Positions 27,594 to 36,877 of a stretch of 57,712 bases of DNA are shown in pieces. The position numbers and the translations under genes were made by a program. The notes beneath the pieces are model-generated. The model was not told where the DNA came from. It did not search any database and was given only the letters and a program-made list of their open reading frames with translations. The stretch's first letter is position 1. Every line of letters begins with the position of its first letter. This DNA comes from Veillonella sp. CHU740 (GTDB taxonomy: Bacteria > Bacillota > Negativicutes > Veillonellales > Veillonellaceae), in NCBI RefSeq assembly GCF_003992055.1, contig NZ_RQVD01000013.1:1-57712 (forward strand), read 5' to 3'.

Positions 27594-28361
27594 TTACTCA
27601 ATACCAAAACAGCGCTTGCCATTCTCTAAAGCAATAGACGCTAGTTCTTCTACATCCATACCACGCAATTGTGCAATTTCTTGAGCTACAAATTGTGTTT
27701 TAGATGGGTCATTGCGACGACCTCTGAATGGAGGTGGCGTCAAATAGGGTGAATCTGTTTCGATGAGCAGACGATCCAATGGAATGTGTTTCGCCACTTC
27801 TTTTAGATTCGTAGATTTAGGGAATACTACAGGTCCTGCAAAGGATATGTAATAGCCCATTTTAATAAATTCTTTTGCCATTTCTAAACTGGTTGAGAAA
27901 CAATGAAAGACCCCATAATTGCCTTTCCCATGTTCCAATAGCATATCTCGAATGGCACCATGTGCATCACGATCGTGAATAATAATCGGTAAATCCACTT
28001 CTCTCGCAATGGCTAATTGGCGTTTAAAAGACTCAGCCTGCACATCTCTATCGGAAAAATCATAGTAATAATCTAAACCGATTTCACCAATGGCTTTTAC
28101 CTTTGGATGGGAAGCCATTTGTTTGAACCATTCATAATCTTCTTCGGTAGCATCTTTAGATTCATGTGGATGCACACCTACTGCTGCATAGACACGATCA
28201 TACTGTTCAGCCAACGCAATGGCAGACTCTGCTGTTTTACGATCGACGGCAGGACACATAATATACTCTACACCTTGATCAAAGCAGTCCTGTATCATCT
28301 GTTCCCGATCATTATCAAATCGTTCATCATTGATATGCGCATGTGTATCAAACAATCGCAT
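27594..28361 (-). CDS. tatD: TatD family deoxyribonuclease/hydrolase
   Basis: A 255-residue TIM-barrel metallohydrolase, cytoplasmic. Metal ligands are seen in FDTHAHIND at the start, GEIGLDYYYDF (Glu), IIHDRDAH, FHCFS and the ETDSPYL near the end. Family members are 3'-5' DNA exonucleases linked to repair. Its start overlaps the metG stop by one base (TAATG), so translation is coupled; the metG-tatD pairing is common in Firmicutes. Confidence 0.95.
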   Translation of the reverse strand: MRLFDTHAHINDERFDNDREQMIQDCFDQGVEYIMCPAVDRKTAESAIALAEQYDRVYAAVGVHPHESKDATEEDYEWFKQMASHPKVKAIGEIGLDYYYDFSDRDVQAESFKRQLAIAREVDLPIIIHDRDAHGAIRDMLLEHGKGNYGVFHCFSTSLEMAKEFIKMGYYISFAGPVVFPKSTNLKEVAKHIPLDRLLIETDSPYLTPPPFRGRRNDPSKTQFVAQEIAQLRGMDVEELASIALENGKRCFGIE

Positions 28362-30310
28362 TATCTCACCACACTTCCTGGAGTTAAGGATTCAATATTT
28401 GTTACTTCTAATTGATCATCTTCATTAGAGGCCGATAAAATCATACCTTCTGACATATGGCCCATGATTTTTTTCGGTGCTAAGTTCGCCAAATAAATCA
28501 CTTTTTTACCAATTAAGTCTTCTGGTTTATAGAATTGAGAGATTCCACTCACTACCGTGCGTGTTTCAATGCCTAAATCTAAGGTAAACAACAACAATTT
28601 TTTAGATTTTTTTACAGCTTCGCAAGTCAATACTTTCGCTACCCGTAAATCTAATTTTGCAAAATCATCGTATTCGATAGCCTCTTTAATCGGTGGAATA
28701 TTGCTAGTATCTACCACTTCCTCAGTGGATTCTTCTGCAGCTTCTGGAGCCACTTCTACCATTTCAGGAATTTCAAAACGTGGGTAGATTGGATCCCCTT
28801 TCACCACTTTGGTACCAGTTGGAATAGCCCCAAATGTGCGTACATCATCTAATTTAGCCTCTGCAAAGCCTTGTAAGCCAAGTTGTTCCCAAATTTTAGG
28901 TGCCCCTGTTGGAATCACTGGATCCACTAAGACAGCGATAATACGCAAGGATTCTGCCAAATGATACATGACAGCTTCTAAGCGCTCTGTATCGCCTTCA
29001 TTAGCACCTTTTGCCAATACCCAAGGCATCGTTTCATCAATGTATTTATTGGTACGACCGATGAAAGCCCACACCGCTTTGAAAGCTTTGTTATACTGCA
29101 TATCTTCCATCAATTGCTCGTAGTCTTTTACTGTTTGCTCAGCTAGAGCAATTAAATCCTTGTCAACATCTTCTGTTGGCGCATGTTTTGTAATGATACC
29201 ACCATGATATTTTTCAATCATTGCTACGGTACGATTCAACAAGTTACCCAAGTCATTGGACAAGTCTGCATTAATTTTTGTAATGAAATTAGGCAAACTG
29301 AAATTACCATCATTGCCTAAATGCACTTCATTCACCAAGAAATAACGCAATGCATCAGAACCGTAAGTGTCAATCAACGGAATTGGGTCGATCACATTGC
29401 CCAAAGATTTACTCATTTTTGTGCCATCTACTACAAGCCAGCCGTGACCATATACTTTTTTTGGCAATGGCAAGCCAAGGCTCATGAGCATGATAGGCCA
29501 AATGATTGTATGGAAACGCACAATTTCTTTACCTACTAAGTGTAAATCTGCAGGCCAGTACGTTTCAAATAAATCACTGTTTTCATCTAACGGGTTTAAT
29601 GCAGAAATATAGTTAATCAACGCATCAAACCATACATACATAACATGTTTTTCATCAAATGGTACCGGAATACCCCAGTTAAAGCTAGTACGAGATACCG
29701 CCAAATCTTCTAGGCCCTGTTTCACGAATTGAATCATCTCATTACGACGTGATTCTGGTTGAATAAAATCAGCATTTTCTTCAATAAATTTGAACCATTG
29801 ATCAGCGTATTTATTCATACGGAAGAAATAACTCTCTTCTTGTACCACTTCTAATGGACGACCGCAATCAGGACATGTTTTTTCTGGACCTAATTTAGAT
29901 TCTGGCCAGAATGTTTCGCATGGTATACAATACAATCCTTCGTAAGAAGATTTATAAATATCTCCATTGTCGAATGCCTTTTGGAATAAATGTTGGCAAT
30001 ATTTAATATGTCTTTCATCGGTAGTTCTAATGAAATCATCATGAGAGATGTTCAATTTTTCCCATAAATGCTTAAAGCCATCTACGATTTGTGTCGTATA
30101 TTCTAAAGGAGTAATGCCCATCGATTCTGCCATACGTTGGATTTTTTGGCCATGTTCATCAGAGCCTGTTAAGAATCTCACATCATAGCCAGCTCTACGT
30201 TTGAAACGAGCGATTGTATCAGCAATGGACGTACAGTATGTATGCCCAATATGTAATTTCGCACTTGGATAATAAATTGGTGTCGTAATATAATACGGTT
30301 TCTTAGTCAT
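28361..30310 (-). CDS. metG: Methionyl-tRNA synthetase
   Basis: A 649-residue class I synthetase. HIGH at residues 20-23 (KLHIGHTY), KMSKS in GTKMSKSLGNV, and a zinc knuckle with CIPC and CPDC around residues 125-150. The C-terminal ~110 residues form an EMAP/Arc1p-like tRNA-binding domain (FAKLDLRVAKVL), which mediates dimerisation. An acidic Ala/Glu linker precedes it. The ATG at 30310 has AGGAGAG; the longer frame overlaps rsmI too far. It overlaps the rsmI end by 8 bp. No T-box leader is present. Confidence 0.97.
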   Translation of the reverse strand: MTKKPYYITTPIYYPSAKLHIGHTYCTSIADTIARFKRRAGYDVRFLTGSDEHGQKIQRMAESMGITPLEYTTQIVDGFKHLWEKLNISHDDFIRTTDERHIKYCQHLFQKAFDNGDIYKSSYEGLYCIPCETFWPESKLGPEKTCPDCGRPLEVVQEESYFFRMNKYADQWFKFIEENADFIQPESRRNEMIQFVKQGLEDLAVSRTSFNWGIPVPFDEKHVMYVWFDALINYISALNPLDENSDLFETYWPADLHLVGKEIVRFHTIIWPIMLMSLGLPLPKKVYGHGWLVVDGTKMSKSLGNVIDPIPLIDTYGSDALRYFLVNEVHLGNDGNFSLPNFITKINADLSNDLGNLLNRTVAMIEKYHGGIITKHAPTEDVDKDLIALAEQTVKDYEQLMEDMQYNKAFKAVWAFIGRTNKYIDETMPWVLAKGANEGDTERLEAVMYHLAESLRIIAVLVDPVIPTGAPKIWEQLGLQGFAEAKLDDVRTFGAIPTGTKVVKGDPIYPRFEIPEMVEVAPEAAEESTEEVVDTSNIPPIKEAIEYDDFAKLDLRVAKVLTCEAVKKSKKLLLFTLDLGIETRTVVSGISQFYKPEDLIGKKVIYLANLAPKKIMGHMSEGMILSASNEDDQLEVTNIESLTPGSVVR

Positions 30311-31169
30311 CTGTTCTCTCCTTACTATACAATTCAATTTCATTATATACATCGCGCCGTGAAAGGCCACGTTCCTTTGCAATTTGACGGGCTGCCTCTT
30401 TTTTAGGCACTCCTTCCTTGATTAAAGCTAAGGCTGCTTCCAATGGTGAAAGTACAACTTCTTCTACCATTGATTCTTCTGTCATCGTTTCACTGCCACC
30501 CACCAAGAGGACAAATTCCCCTTTTTCTACGATGTGACTGAAATCATTTCGTAACGCTAGCAAGGTGGTTCGTGTGAAAGTTTCAAATTTTTTCGTCAGT
30601 TCACGACCTACTGTAATAGGACGATTCCCTAACCCTTCATATAAACTTTGGATCGTTTCTTCTATACGGTGAGGAGCTTCATAGAAAATGAGAGTCCCCT
30701 CATAGGTAACAAGCCGTGATAGCATATCTTTTACATTCTGCTTTCGTTTTGGTAAAAACCCGACGAAGTGAAATTCCTTTGTGTTTTGCCCTGATGCGAT
30801 AAGCGCCGTTAAACCTGCATTCGCCCCTGGTAAAGCAACAATAGGTATACCCACCTCGATGGCTTCTTTCACCAAATCTTCACCGGGATCAGAAATAGCA
30901 GGCATCCCTGCATCACTCACAAGCCCTACCGATTGCCCTTCTAATAGGCGTCCAATCAGTTCTGCCCCTTTGTCCGCCTTATTATGTTCGTGATAGGAAA
31001 TCATAGGCTTAGCAATATTAAAATGTTGTAATAATACCCCTGTATGACGCGTATCTTCCGCTGCTACCACATCCACCTCTTGCAATGTGCGCACAGCCCG
31101 ATACGTCATATCCTCTAAGTTCCCAATAGGTGTGGGAATTAAAAATAATGTCCCTGTATGACTACTCAT
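30303..31169 (-). CDS. rsmI: 16S rRNA (cytidine-2'-O)-methyltransferase RsmI
   Basis: A 288-residue tetrapyrrole-methylase-fold enzyme that methylates the 2'-OH of C1402 in 16S rRNA. LFLIPTPIGNLEDMTYRA at the start, AEDTRHTG, SDAGMPAISDPG and the C-terminal helix-turn region (KKEAARQIAKERGLSRRDVY) are typical. The ATG at 31169 is used because the family begins there; it overlaps the upstream methylase gene by 8 bp. Confidence 0.96.
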   Translation of the reverse strand: MSSHTGTLFLIPTPIGNLEDMTYRAVRTLQEVDVVAAEDTRHTGVLLQHFNIAKPMISYHEHNKADKGAELIGRLLEGQSVGLVSDAGMPAISDPGEDLVKEAIEVGIPIVALPGANAGLTALIASGQNTKEFHFVGFLPKRKQNVKDMLSRLVTYEGTLIFYEAPHRIEETIQSLYEGLGNRPITVGRELTKKFETFTRTTLLALRNDFSHIVEKGEFVLLVGGSETMTEESMVEEVVLSPLEAALALIKEGVPKKEAARQIAKERGLSRRDVYNEIELYSKERTDD

Positions 31170-31881
31170 AATATGCTTGTACCTCATCTGTATAGGAACC
31201 ATCTAATTCATAGATATATAAAGGTGGTTCAACCATCATACCTTGCTTGCCACCATATTTTAATTCTAGTAATACTAGCTTACTCACTTTATCTTGATTA
31301 CCATGAATAAAGCGCATTCGTTTTACCCTAAATTGAGTCTGTTCTATAGCACTTAACAAAGATTCTAATCGTGGGGATGTATAAATCATCCACAGTGTAC
31401 CGCCAAATTTTAAATACCGTTGGGCTTGTAGCAATCTATCTTTCATAGAGTGTTGTTGTTCATGTAAGGCTAATGCTATACTTTCTTCTTGTGATAGAAG
31501 TCCACTATTGGTTTCAAAGTATGGAGGATTCATGTAGATACCATCAAACTGACCATAGTAAGCTTTACCTGTATCACTCATGTAATCTAGCTCCACCATA
31601 GATACAGCCTCTGCAATATCATTATTAATGACACTTTTCTGGGCTAACTCAATCACATAGGAGTTACAATCTACCCCTACCACATGACGGGCCCCACGAT
31701 GATACAGTACATGAGGAATCACCCCCGTACCTGTACCTAACTCTAAATAGTGTTTCCTCGGTTTTGCCTCACCAAAATGAGCCAATAAGATAGCATCAAT
31801 AGAAAACTTAAACTCTCGTTCATCTTGAAAAAGCTGAAACCCACTTAATAACAATTCTGTAATTGTAATATTACTCTTCAT
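31162..31881 (-). CDS. TrmN6-like (YabB) SAM-dependent methyltransferase
   Basis: A 239-residue Rossmann methyltransferase. SAM site LELGTGTGVIP (~45-56) and the N6-adenine catalytic motif NPPY (YMNPPYFE). Relatives methylate A37 of tRNA-Val (E. coli TrmN6), and the Bacillus homologue yabB has this same position between the yaaT and yabC genes, so a tRNA adenine target is likely but not shown. Start overlaps ricT by 11 bp, indicating coupling. Confidence 0.88.
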   Translation of the reverse strand: MKSNITITELLLSGFQLFQDEREFKFSIDAILLAHFGEAKPRKHYLELGTGTGVIPHVLYHRGARHVVGVDCNSYVIELAQKSVINNDIAEAVSMVELDYMSDTGKAYYGQFDGIYMNPPYFETNSGLLSQEESIALALHEQQHSMKDRLLQAQRYLKFGGTLWMIYTSPRLESLLSAIEQTQFRVKRMRFIHGNQDKVSKLVLLELKYGGKQGMMVEPPLYIYELDGSYTDEVQAYYE

Positions 31882-32716
31882 CAGGTAATGCCACTTCCGA
31901 CCAGTGTAAGTCGATGGTACGTCCTGCTTCTAATTGTACCTTTACGGTCTTTTTCATGGTATTAATCTTCAAGACCTTACCTAATCCTTCATCGGTAACT
32001 ACTTCTTTACCAATACCTGGTGGCTCTGCCACAATAGTTGGTTGTTTTGCTTTTTGTGAATATAGATCTCCTCCTTTTTGGTAGGAGTCATTTTCATAGT
32101 TTAAGCAGCACATTAAACGGCCGCAAATACCGGAAATTTTTGTTGGATTCAAACTTAAGTTTTGATCTTTCGCCATCCGAATAGACACAGAAGCAAAGTC
32201 TCCTAGGAACGTCGCACAGCATAGAGGACGTCCACAGGCACCGATGCCATTTAATACCTTCGCTTCATCACGTACGCCTACTTGACGTAATTCAATACGC
32301 GTGCGGAATACATTGGCTAAATCCTTTACCAATTCACGGAAATCAATACGCCCCTCAGCAGTAAAGAAAAAAACAATCTTATTTAAATCAAATGTGTACT
32401 CCACATTGATCAGTTTCATCGGCAGTCCACGATAGGCAATTTTTTCCAATCCGATCTCAAAGGCTTTTTCTTCTCGTTCTCTATTTTTTTCTACTTGCTT
32501 ATAATCTTTCGGCGTTGCTTTACGCGTCACCTCTTTTAATGGTTGGACCACGCTATCTTTCGATACTTTACGAGGTCCAATTACGACTTCCCCAAATTCC
32601 AACCCACGAGAGGTTTCTACTATCACACCATCTCCTGTCGTTAGGGTTACAAACCCTGGGCTAAAGTAGTAGATTTTTCCAGCTTTTTTAAAGCGTACTC
32701 CTACTATTGTAACCAC
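31871..32716 (-). CDS. ricT: PSP1-domain protein RicT (YaaT)
   Basis: A 281-residue cytoplasmic PSP1-domain protein. In B. subtilis RicT (with RicA and RicF) forms the Y-complex that helps RNase Y process mRNA. The Cys sites for iron-sulfur clusters are present: CGRPLCC and ICGRLMCC around residues 165-205. The start is GTG at 32716 with AGGAGG 7 bp upstream; its first base overlaps the holB stop. No ricA or ricF is in this cluster. Confidence 0.9.
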   Translation of the reverse strand: MVTIVGVRFKKAGKIYYFSPGFVTLTTGDGVIVETSRGLEFGEVVIGPRKVSKDSVVQPLKEVTRKATPKDYKQVEKNREREEKAFEIGLEKIAYRGLPMKLINVEYTFDLNKIVFFFTAEGRIDFRELVKDLANVFRTRIELRQVGVRDEAKVLNGIGACGRPLCCATFLGDFASVSIRMAKDQNLSLNPTKISGICGRLMCCLNYENDSYQKGGDLYSQKAKQPTIVAEPPGIGKEVVTDEGLGKVLKINTMKKTVKVQLEAGRTIDLHWSEVALPDEE

Positions 32717-33759
32717 TATATATCCTCCTTCACAGCCTCACGCAAGGCTAATATAACTCCATCTATGACAAGGCCTGTGCGCACATTAAGTCGCAATGCC
32801 TGTTCTGCTTCTAATGTAACAGGAATCACCCGTTGTAATGCTTTTGATGACCATCGCTCTAGAGTAGCTTGCATAGAAAATCGATAATCACTCAAAATCA
32901 TTTTTTCAAGAGGTACACCATATCGCAATGCCAACATATCTCTTGCTAATATACGTAACCAACGCAATATATCTATGACTACATCTTTTGAAAATCCCTC
33001 TAAGGATAGGCTGATCGTCGTAAAAAAGTAGCTTCTTTCTACTAGCTGTTCTAGTATATCCATAGCCTGTTCTAAACTTTCAATACCACCAGCCTGCGCC
33101 CACTGACGAGCTAATGTTGGATTTCCACGAGCACTTCGCACAGCACGTCGAATATCTCCTGTATACCCTTCTTTAGTTAAAACTTGCACCAATTCCTCTT
33201 CTGGCACTGGTTGCATACCGATAAGCATACATCGTGACACGATGGTGGGTAGTACATTGTCGATATTAGTAGTGACAATGATAAAATACATATTCCGTGG
33301 TGGTTCTTCAATCGTTTTCAGCATCGCATTCGCTAGAACCGTATTGGCCGTCTGAAACCCTTCTACGATAACCACCCTCGGTGTATCACTAGATACATTG
33401 ATATACTTCTCTAATAAGGTATACCATTGTTCTACACTGAGCTGTGTTTTCATAGGGCGAATCCAAAAGGCTTGGCCTTGATCAATATAGATTGGCAATC
33501 CTTTATCTTTGACTGCGCTCTCACTTTCACCAGACTCAATGCGTTGTTGCTCTATAGTGGATAAAAAAGTTCGTCCTTCATCAGGAGAAAAAATCTGACG
33601 TCCCACTAATAGGGAGCCAATGGCGATGGCCATGGATGTCGACTCTAAACCTGTTTCTCCGTAGAGCAGTAAACTATGGGGCAAAGCAGAATCTCGGATT
33701 AATGTGGTAATTTGTTCTTTCACTTGATGTTGACCAAGTACAGTTTCAAAAAATGACAT
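32716..33759 (-). CDS. holB: DNA polymerase III subunit delta' (clamp loader)
   Basis: A 347-residue AAA+ clamp-loader subunit. The fold signature is good: LPHSLLLYGETGLES, TIEEPPRNMYFIIVT and IVSRC (sensor 1/arginine finger). The Walker A is degenerate (GETGLEST, no GK[ST]), so it should not hydrolyse ATP; delta' of E. coli also does not, acting as the stator. Position between tmk and ricT is the Firmicutes order. It has its own extended -10 promoter at 33792-33800. Confidence 0.9.
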   Translation of the reverse strand: MSFFETVLGQHQVKEQITTLIRDSALPHSLLLYGETGLESTSMAIAIGSLLVGRQIFSPDEGRTFLSTIEQQRIESGESESAVKDKGLPIYIDQGQAFWIRPMKTQLSVEQWYTLLEKYINVSSDTPRVVIVEGFQTANTVLANAMLKTIEEPPRNMYFIIVTTNIDNVLPTIVSRCMLIGMQPVPEEELVQVLTKEGYTGDIRRAVRSARGNPTLARQWAQAGGIESLEQAMDILEQLVERSYFFTTISLSLEGFSKDVVIDILRWLRILARDMLALRYGVPLEKMILSDYRFSMQATLERWSSKALQRVIPVTLEAEQALRLNVRTGLVIDGVILALREAVKEDI

Positions 33760-33791
33760 ACATCCTCCTTTACCTCATAAGACTACCCTTT

Positions 33792-33800
33792 ATTATAGCA
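33792..33800 (-). promoter_or_regulatory. Extended -10 promoter for the holB operon
   Basis: TGCTATAAT on the minus strand (TGn plus TATAAT), about 33 bp before holB; no good -35. Confidence 0.55.
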
Positions 33801-33834
33801 TGTTATGGCAATAATTACACGGCTAAAAGAACAA

Positions 33835-33877
33835 ACACGGCATAGGCTGTGCAACATTTTGCAAGCCTACGCCGTGT
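33835..33877 (-). terminator. Terminator after tmk
   Basis: Hairpin with 14-nt arms ACACGGCATAGGCT (33835-33848) and its near-complement (33864-33877); a moderately T-rich tail follows. Confidence 0.65.
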
Positions 33878-33912
33878 CTAGCCTCTTACTCTATATTCGC
33901 TATGATTCTAGT

Positions 33913-34599
33913 CTACCCATGATTACCATCAATATACTGTTTTACAATACCATACACTTCCTCATGAATGTCATCAATGGTGCGTAACTGATCATTTTCA
34001 TTTTCGCAGTGCACACGATGCCAATCATAAGTGCTCACTAACATATCGTAAGCATCATGCACAGCAATCAAATGTGAACGGTCCTGTTCATGAATATCCC
34101 CAGTATTGCCCCCTGTTTTACCTGTTCGTTCTGCTAATAAAGCCTCAGACAACGATAAGGGCATATCCAGTAAAATGACCGCATCAGGGCGAGGAAGTCC
34201 ATATAAGTCATATTCTAATTGATCAAGCCACTGCAAAAATGTTTTACGTTCTTCTAAATCTGTGTACTTTATCATTTGATGCACCATATTAGAGGTAGTA
34301 TACCGATCTGCAATAATGATACCACCGTCTTCGTAAAACCGTTGCCAGTCTTGGCGATACGATGCAAATCGGTCTATAGCATAGAGTGTGCTCGCCACAT
34401 AGGCATTCACAGAACTTGCTTCTTTCCCAAAGTCGCCACGCAAATACATTTTAATCGTTTCTGCAGCTGGACTATCGTAATTAGGGAAGCTCACTGAACG
34501 AGCTTTATATCCTTCGGCTTGTAATCGTTCTAATAATTTGGCGGTCTGCGTGGCCTTGCCACTACCGTCGCCACCTTCAATAATGATTAACTGTCCCAT
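33913..34599 (-). CDS. tmk: Thymidylate kinase
   Basis: A 228-residue enzyme that phosphorylates dTMP to dTDP. P-loop IIIEGGDGSGKATQ (Ala in place of the usual Ser/Thr after GK), FPNYDSPAA, and ADRYTTSNMVHQ for the DR(Y/H/F) motif. The ATG at 34599 has AGGAGATATAT in front; the longer frame overlaps the decarboxylase-like gene. Position before holB matches Bacillus. The P-loop change keeps Thr two residues later and is probably tolerated. Confidence 0.92.
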   Translation of the reverse strand: MGQLIIIEGGDGSGKATQTAKLLERLQAEGYKARSVSFPNYDSPAAETIKMYLRGDFGKEASSVNAYVASTLYAIDRFASYRQDWQRFYEDGGIIIADRYTTSNMVHQMIKYTDLEERKTFLQWLDQLEYDLYGLPRPDAVILLDMPLSLSEALLAERTGKTGGNTGDIHEQDRSHLIAVHDAYDMLVSTYDWHRVHCENENDQLRTIDDIHEEVYGIVKQYIDGNHG

Positions 34600-34609
34600 A
34601 TATATCTCC

Positions 34610-36172
34610 TTATTTACAAACAATGATTGTATCTAGATTACGGTCCCTAGCACCATTCGGCACATATCCATCACGCCGTTTCTGCTCTATATAGGCCAAC
34701 ACTTCTTCTGTAATTTCCTCTCCTACACCCAAGCACGGTATGCCTGGCGGGTAATAGGTAATCGTTTCTCCACTGATCCGTCCGCACGCTTGTACTAATG
34801 GAATTTCTTCCATATCAGTATAAAATGCTTGTCGTGGTGAAAGCACCACAACTGGTGTTGGTAATGTTTCCATGATGCTTGCATGCAGATCACTAGCATC
34901 ATATGCACTATCCATTACACGGATACTTTTATCATTACTTTGGTCATATACAAGTGCATCGCCATCTTGATGATCTCCGCTGAAATCTTTTGTAGCCTCT
35001 TCTAAGTTATGCGTATATGCATCTGATATGTCCTGTACTGCCTCTATGACGTGCTGTATGCTTGTCTCTGTATCACCTATCGTAATCAGCAACAATACAT
35101 GATACGCTTTCATCAATTCCACTTCAATATGGCGCACCCGCAGCTCTTGTTCTAATTCTTGTGCAGTCAATCCCAGATGCTTAGCATCGATAATAATCTT
35201 TGTTTCATCAAAACTGAAAGCCCCATCTATATCCTCATGCCCCGGACATACAATACCTGGAATCTCATTCAATGCCATTCGTAGTGTACGAGCTAACTTC
35301 AATGTTCGTTCCATAAGGACCGGTCCTTCCATAGCCCACTGGTAACGCGCCATATCCAAAGAGGCCAAGAAAATATAGTTTGGACTTGTACTCATCAATA
35401 ATTGTTGTAATCGTTGAATCCGATGTGTATCAATACGAGGACCTTGTCCATGAAGCATCGATGTTTGCGTTAAGGATCCTAATAATTTATGCGTACTTTG
35501 CGCCACTAAGTCTGCACCACTTACTAATGCAGGCACAGGCATGCCTAAGGATGGGATGAGGTGTGGCCCATGTGCTTCATCCACCAAGACTACCATGTTT
35601 CTTTCATGGGCTGCCTCTACAATTCGTTTTACATCTACACCGATACCATAATAATTAGGGTGAACCAGTACGATAGCCTTCGCCTCTGGATGTACATCCA
35701 TCGTAGCAATCGCATCTTGTGCTGTTACACCGACTGGAATCCCCCAACGGTGATGAAAGCGGCCAACCATATAGATTGGTTTAGCCCCACTTAACACTAA
35801 ACTATTATGTACAGAGCAATGAGCCTCTCTAGGGATAATGACCGATTCCCCCTCTTTTACAACGCTCATAATCATCATTTGAATGGCTCCAGATGTACCA
35901 TTGATAGAGAACCAAGTATGTTCTGCGCCAAAGGCCTGTGCTGCTAGGCGTTGTGCCTCTAGTAATTCACGCTCTGGTTCGTGATAATCATCAATGGCAT
36001 ACATCAATCCCAAATCATACGGCAATGCTGGTCCCATCCACTCCTTAAGCAGATTTGGAGCGCCGTGCCCAATTTTATGACCTGGCGTATGAAATGGAAT
36101 CATACGCTGTTCTTTATATCGTTCCAAGGATTCCACAAAAGGAAGTCTATCTTGTCGCCACGTTTCTTTCAT
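34610..36172 (-). CDS. Orn/Lys/Arg decarboxylase-like PLP enzyme (YaaO type)
   Basis: A 520-residue fold type I PLP enzyme. MIPFHTPGHKIG at the start, NGTSGAIQ, VDEAHGPHL (197-205) and the PLP lysine K229 in QSTHKLLGSL are characteristic of the group III amino acid decarboxylases. The C-terminal domain has GEEITEEVLAYIEQ. It should produce a polyamine or related amine from Lys, Arg or Ornithine; which one is not visible. It is the gene next to tmk, as yaaO in Bacillus. Promoter: TTGAAT, 17 bp, TACAAT at 36251-36279. Confidence 0.88.
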   Translation of the reverse strand: MKETWRQDRLPFVESLERYKEQRMIPFHTPGHKIGHGAPNLLKEWMGPALPYDLGLMYAIDDYHEPERELLEAQRLAAQAFGAEHTWFSINGTSGAIQMMIMSVVKEGESVIIPREAHCSVHNSLVLSGAKPIYMVGRFHHRWGIPVGVTAQDAIATMDVHPEAKAIVLVHPNYYGIGVDVKRIVEAAHERNMVVLVDEAHGPHLIPSLGMPVPALVSGADLVAQSTHKLLGSLTQTSMLHGQGPRIDTHRIQRLQQLLMSTSPNYIFLASLDMARYQWAMEGPVLMERTLKLARTLRMALNEIPGIVCPGHEDIDGAFSFDETKIIIDAKHLGLTAQELEQELRVRHIEVELMKAYHVLLLITIGDTETSIQHVIEAVQDISDAYTHNLEEATKDFSGDHQDGDALVYDQSNDKSIRVMDSAYDASDLHASIMETLPTPVVVLSPRQAFYTDMEEIPLVQACGRISGETITYYPPGIPCLGVGEEITEEVLAYIEQKRRDGYVPNGARDRNLDTIIVCK

Positions 36173-36250
36173 ATATCACTCATGTATTCCTTATCTATAT
36201 CACTTCAAACATATGATGTATGTCATTAATTATGTTCCATGCTACGTATT

Positions 36251-36279
36251 ATTGTACCCTACTCTGTCATGGCATTCAA
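36251..36279 (-). promoter_or_regulatory. Promoter of the decarboxylase-like gene
   Basis: -35 TTGAAT (36274-36279), 17-bp spacer, -10 TACAAT (36251-36256). Confidence 0.65.
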
Positions 36280-36304
36280 CAGTATCTACCATAAGAGTAA
36301 CAAC

Positions 36305-36347
36305 AAAAAAACTGTTACAACTTGTAATATCTTACAAACTGTAACAG
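36305..36347 (-). terminator. Terminator of the 65-residue small gene
   Basis: 16-nt arms 36312-36327 and 36332-36347 (14 of 16 paired) and T7 on the minus strand, 8 bp past the stop. Confidence 0.85.
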
Positions 36348-36354
36348 CTTTATA

Positions 36355-36552
36355 TTATTTGCTATATTCTGCAACGTATTGAGCACCTGCTTTTACATAG
36401 TGTTCCATCGTGTTCGCCACTTGATATAAATCTTGACCAGTCATAGCGTTAATGTCTTGACCGCCCGTTGCACTATTGATAATTTGTGAAATTTCGTAAC
36501 CACTATATCCTAGCACAGACAAGCGGTTGGATAAACTTTTAATTAAGCTCAT
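36355..36552 (-). CDS. Small protein of unknown function (65 residues)
   Basis: I do not recognise this protein. MSLIKSLSNRLSVLGYSGYE opens it, then a polar, likely helical sequence with no Cys, no membrane segment and no motif. GGAGG precedes the ATG. It is a self-contained gene: a consensus promoter (36726-36754), a leader of about 167 nt and a strong terminator directly after the stop. That arrangement argues for a real, well-expressed small cytoplasmic protein. Confidence 0.75.
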   Translation of the reverse strand: MSLIKSLSNRLSVLGYSGYEISQIINSATGGQDINAMTGQDLYQVANTMEHYVKAGAQYVAEYSK

Positions 36553-36685
36553 TGCTAACCTCCATTTGTGTAGTAATTTTTGAATTCATTTCCTCAATGA
36601 GGATCCTTCTGCGGTCGGGTTTAACCACCATAGCCAAATATCCGTTATACGTATATGAAAGTTTGCATCTACACTTCCTATACAT
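36539..36685 (-). CDS. Possible 48-residue overlapping ORF in the small-gene leader
   Basis: Reads MYRKCRCKLSYTYNGYLAMV and goes on to a basic stretch KPDRRRILIEEM before ending 14 bp inside the 65-residue gene. It has no clear Shine-Dalgarno, so it may be an untranslated leader that happens to be open. Noted because the leader is long and the stop/start overlap would allow coupling. Confidence 0.2.
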   Translation of the reverse strand: MYRKCRCKLSYTYNGYLAMVVKPDRRRILIEEMNSKITTQMEVSNELN

Positions 36686-36725
36686 TGTATATACAGCATC
36701 GGCCTATTTAACTATGTTGGAAACT

Positions 36726-36754
36726 ATTATAACGATATATTTCGATATTGTCAA
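36726..36754 (-). promoter_or_regulatory. Consensus promoter for the 65-residue small gene
   Basis: Exact consensus -35 TTGACA (36749-36754), 17-bp spacer, exact -10 TATAAT (36726-36731). Confidence 0.85.
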
Positions 36755-36784
36755 GTTAATTCTATAGAACTTTTACATGAATAG

Positions 36785-36812
36785 AAAAAATCGACCCCAA
36801 AGGGGCCGATTT
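36785..36812 (-). terminator. Terminator of the 62-residue small gene
   Basis: 11-nt arms AAATCGACCCC (36788-36798) and GGGGCCGATTT (36802-36812), one G-U pair, T6 on the minus strand. Confidence 0.85.
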
Positions 36813-36877
36813 TCCATACTAACTTGTAATCAAAAGCGATTAGCTAATTAAAACCTGTAGTACTATCGAACGCACAA

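Noticed and set aside
28361-30310. T-box leader for metG
   Set aside because: metG overlaps rsmI by 8 bp and has no leader of its own.
36312-36347. Repeat of the 7-1-7 palindrome (TTACAACTTGTAA) as a second operator
   Set aside because: It is one arm of a normal terminator hairpin with T7, which explains its symmetry.
36552-36767. 71-codon plus-strand frame opposite the small-gene promoter
   Set aside because: No ribosome-binding site, and it runs antisense through a clear promoter and leader.
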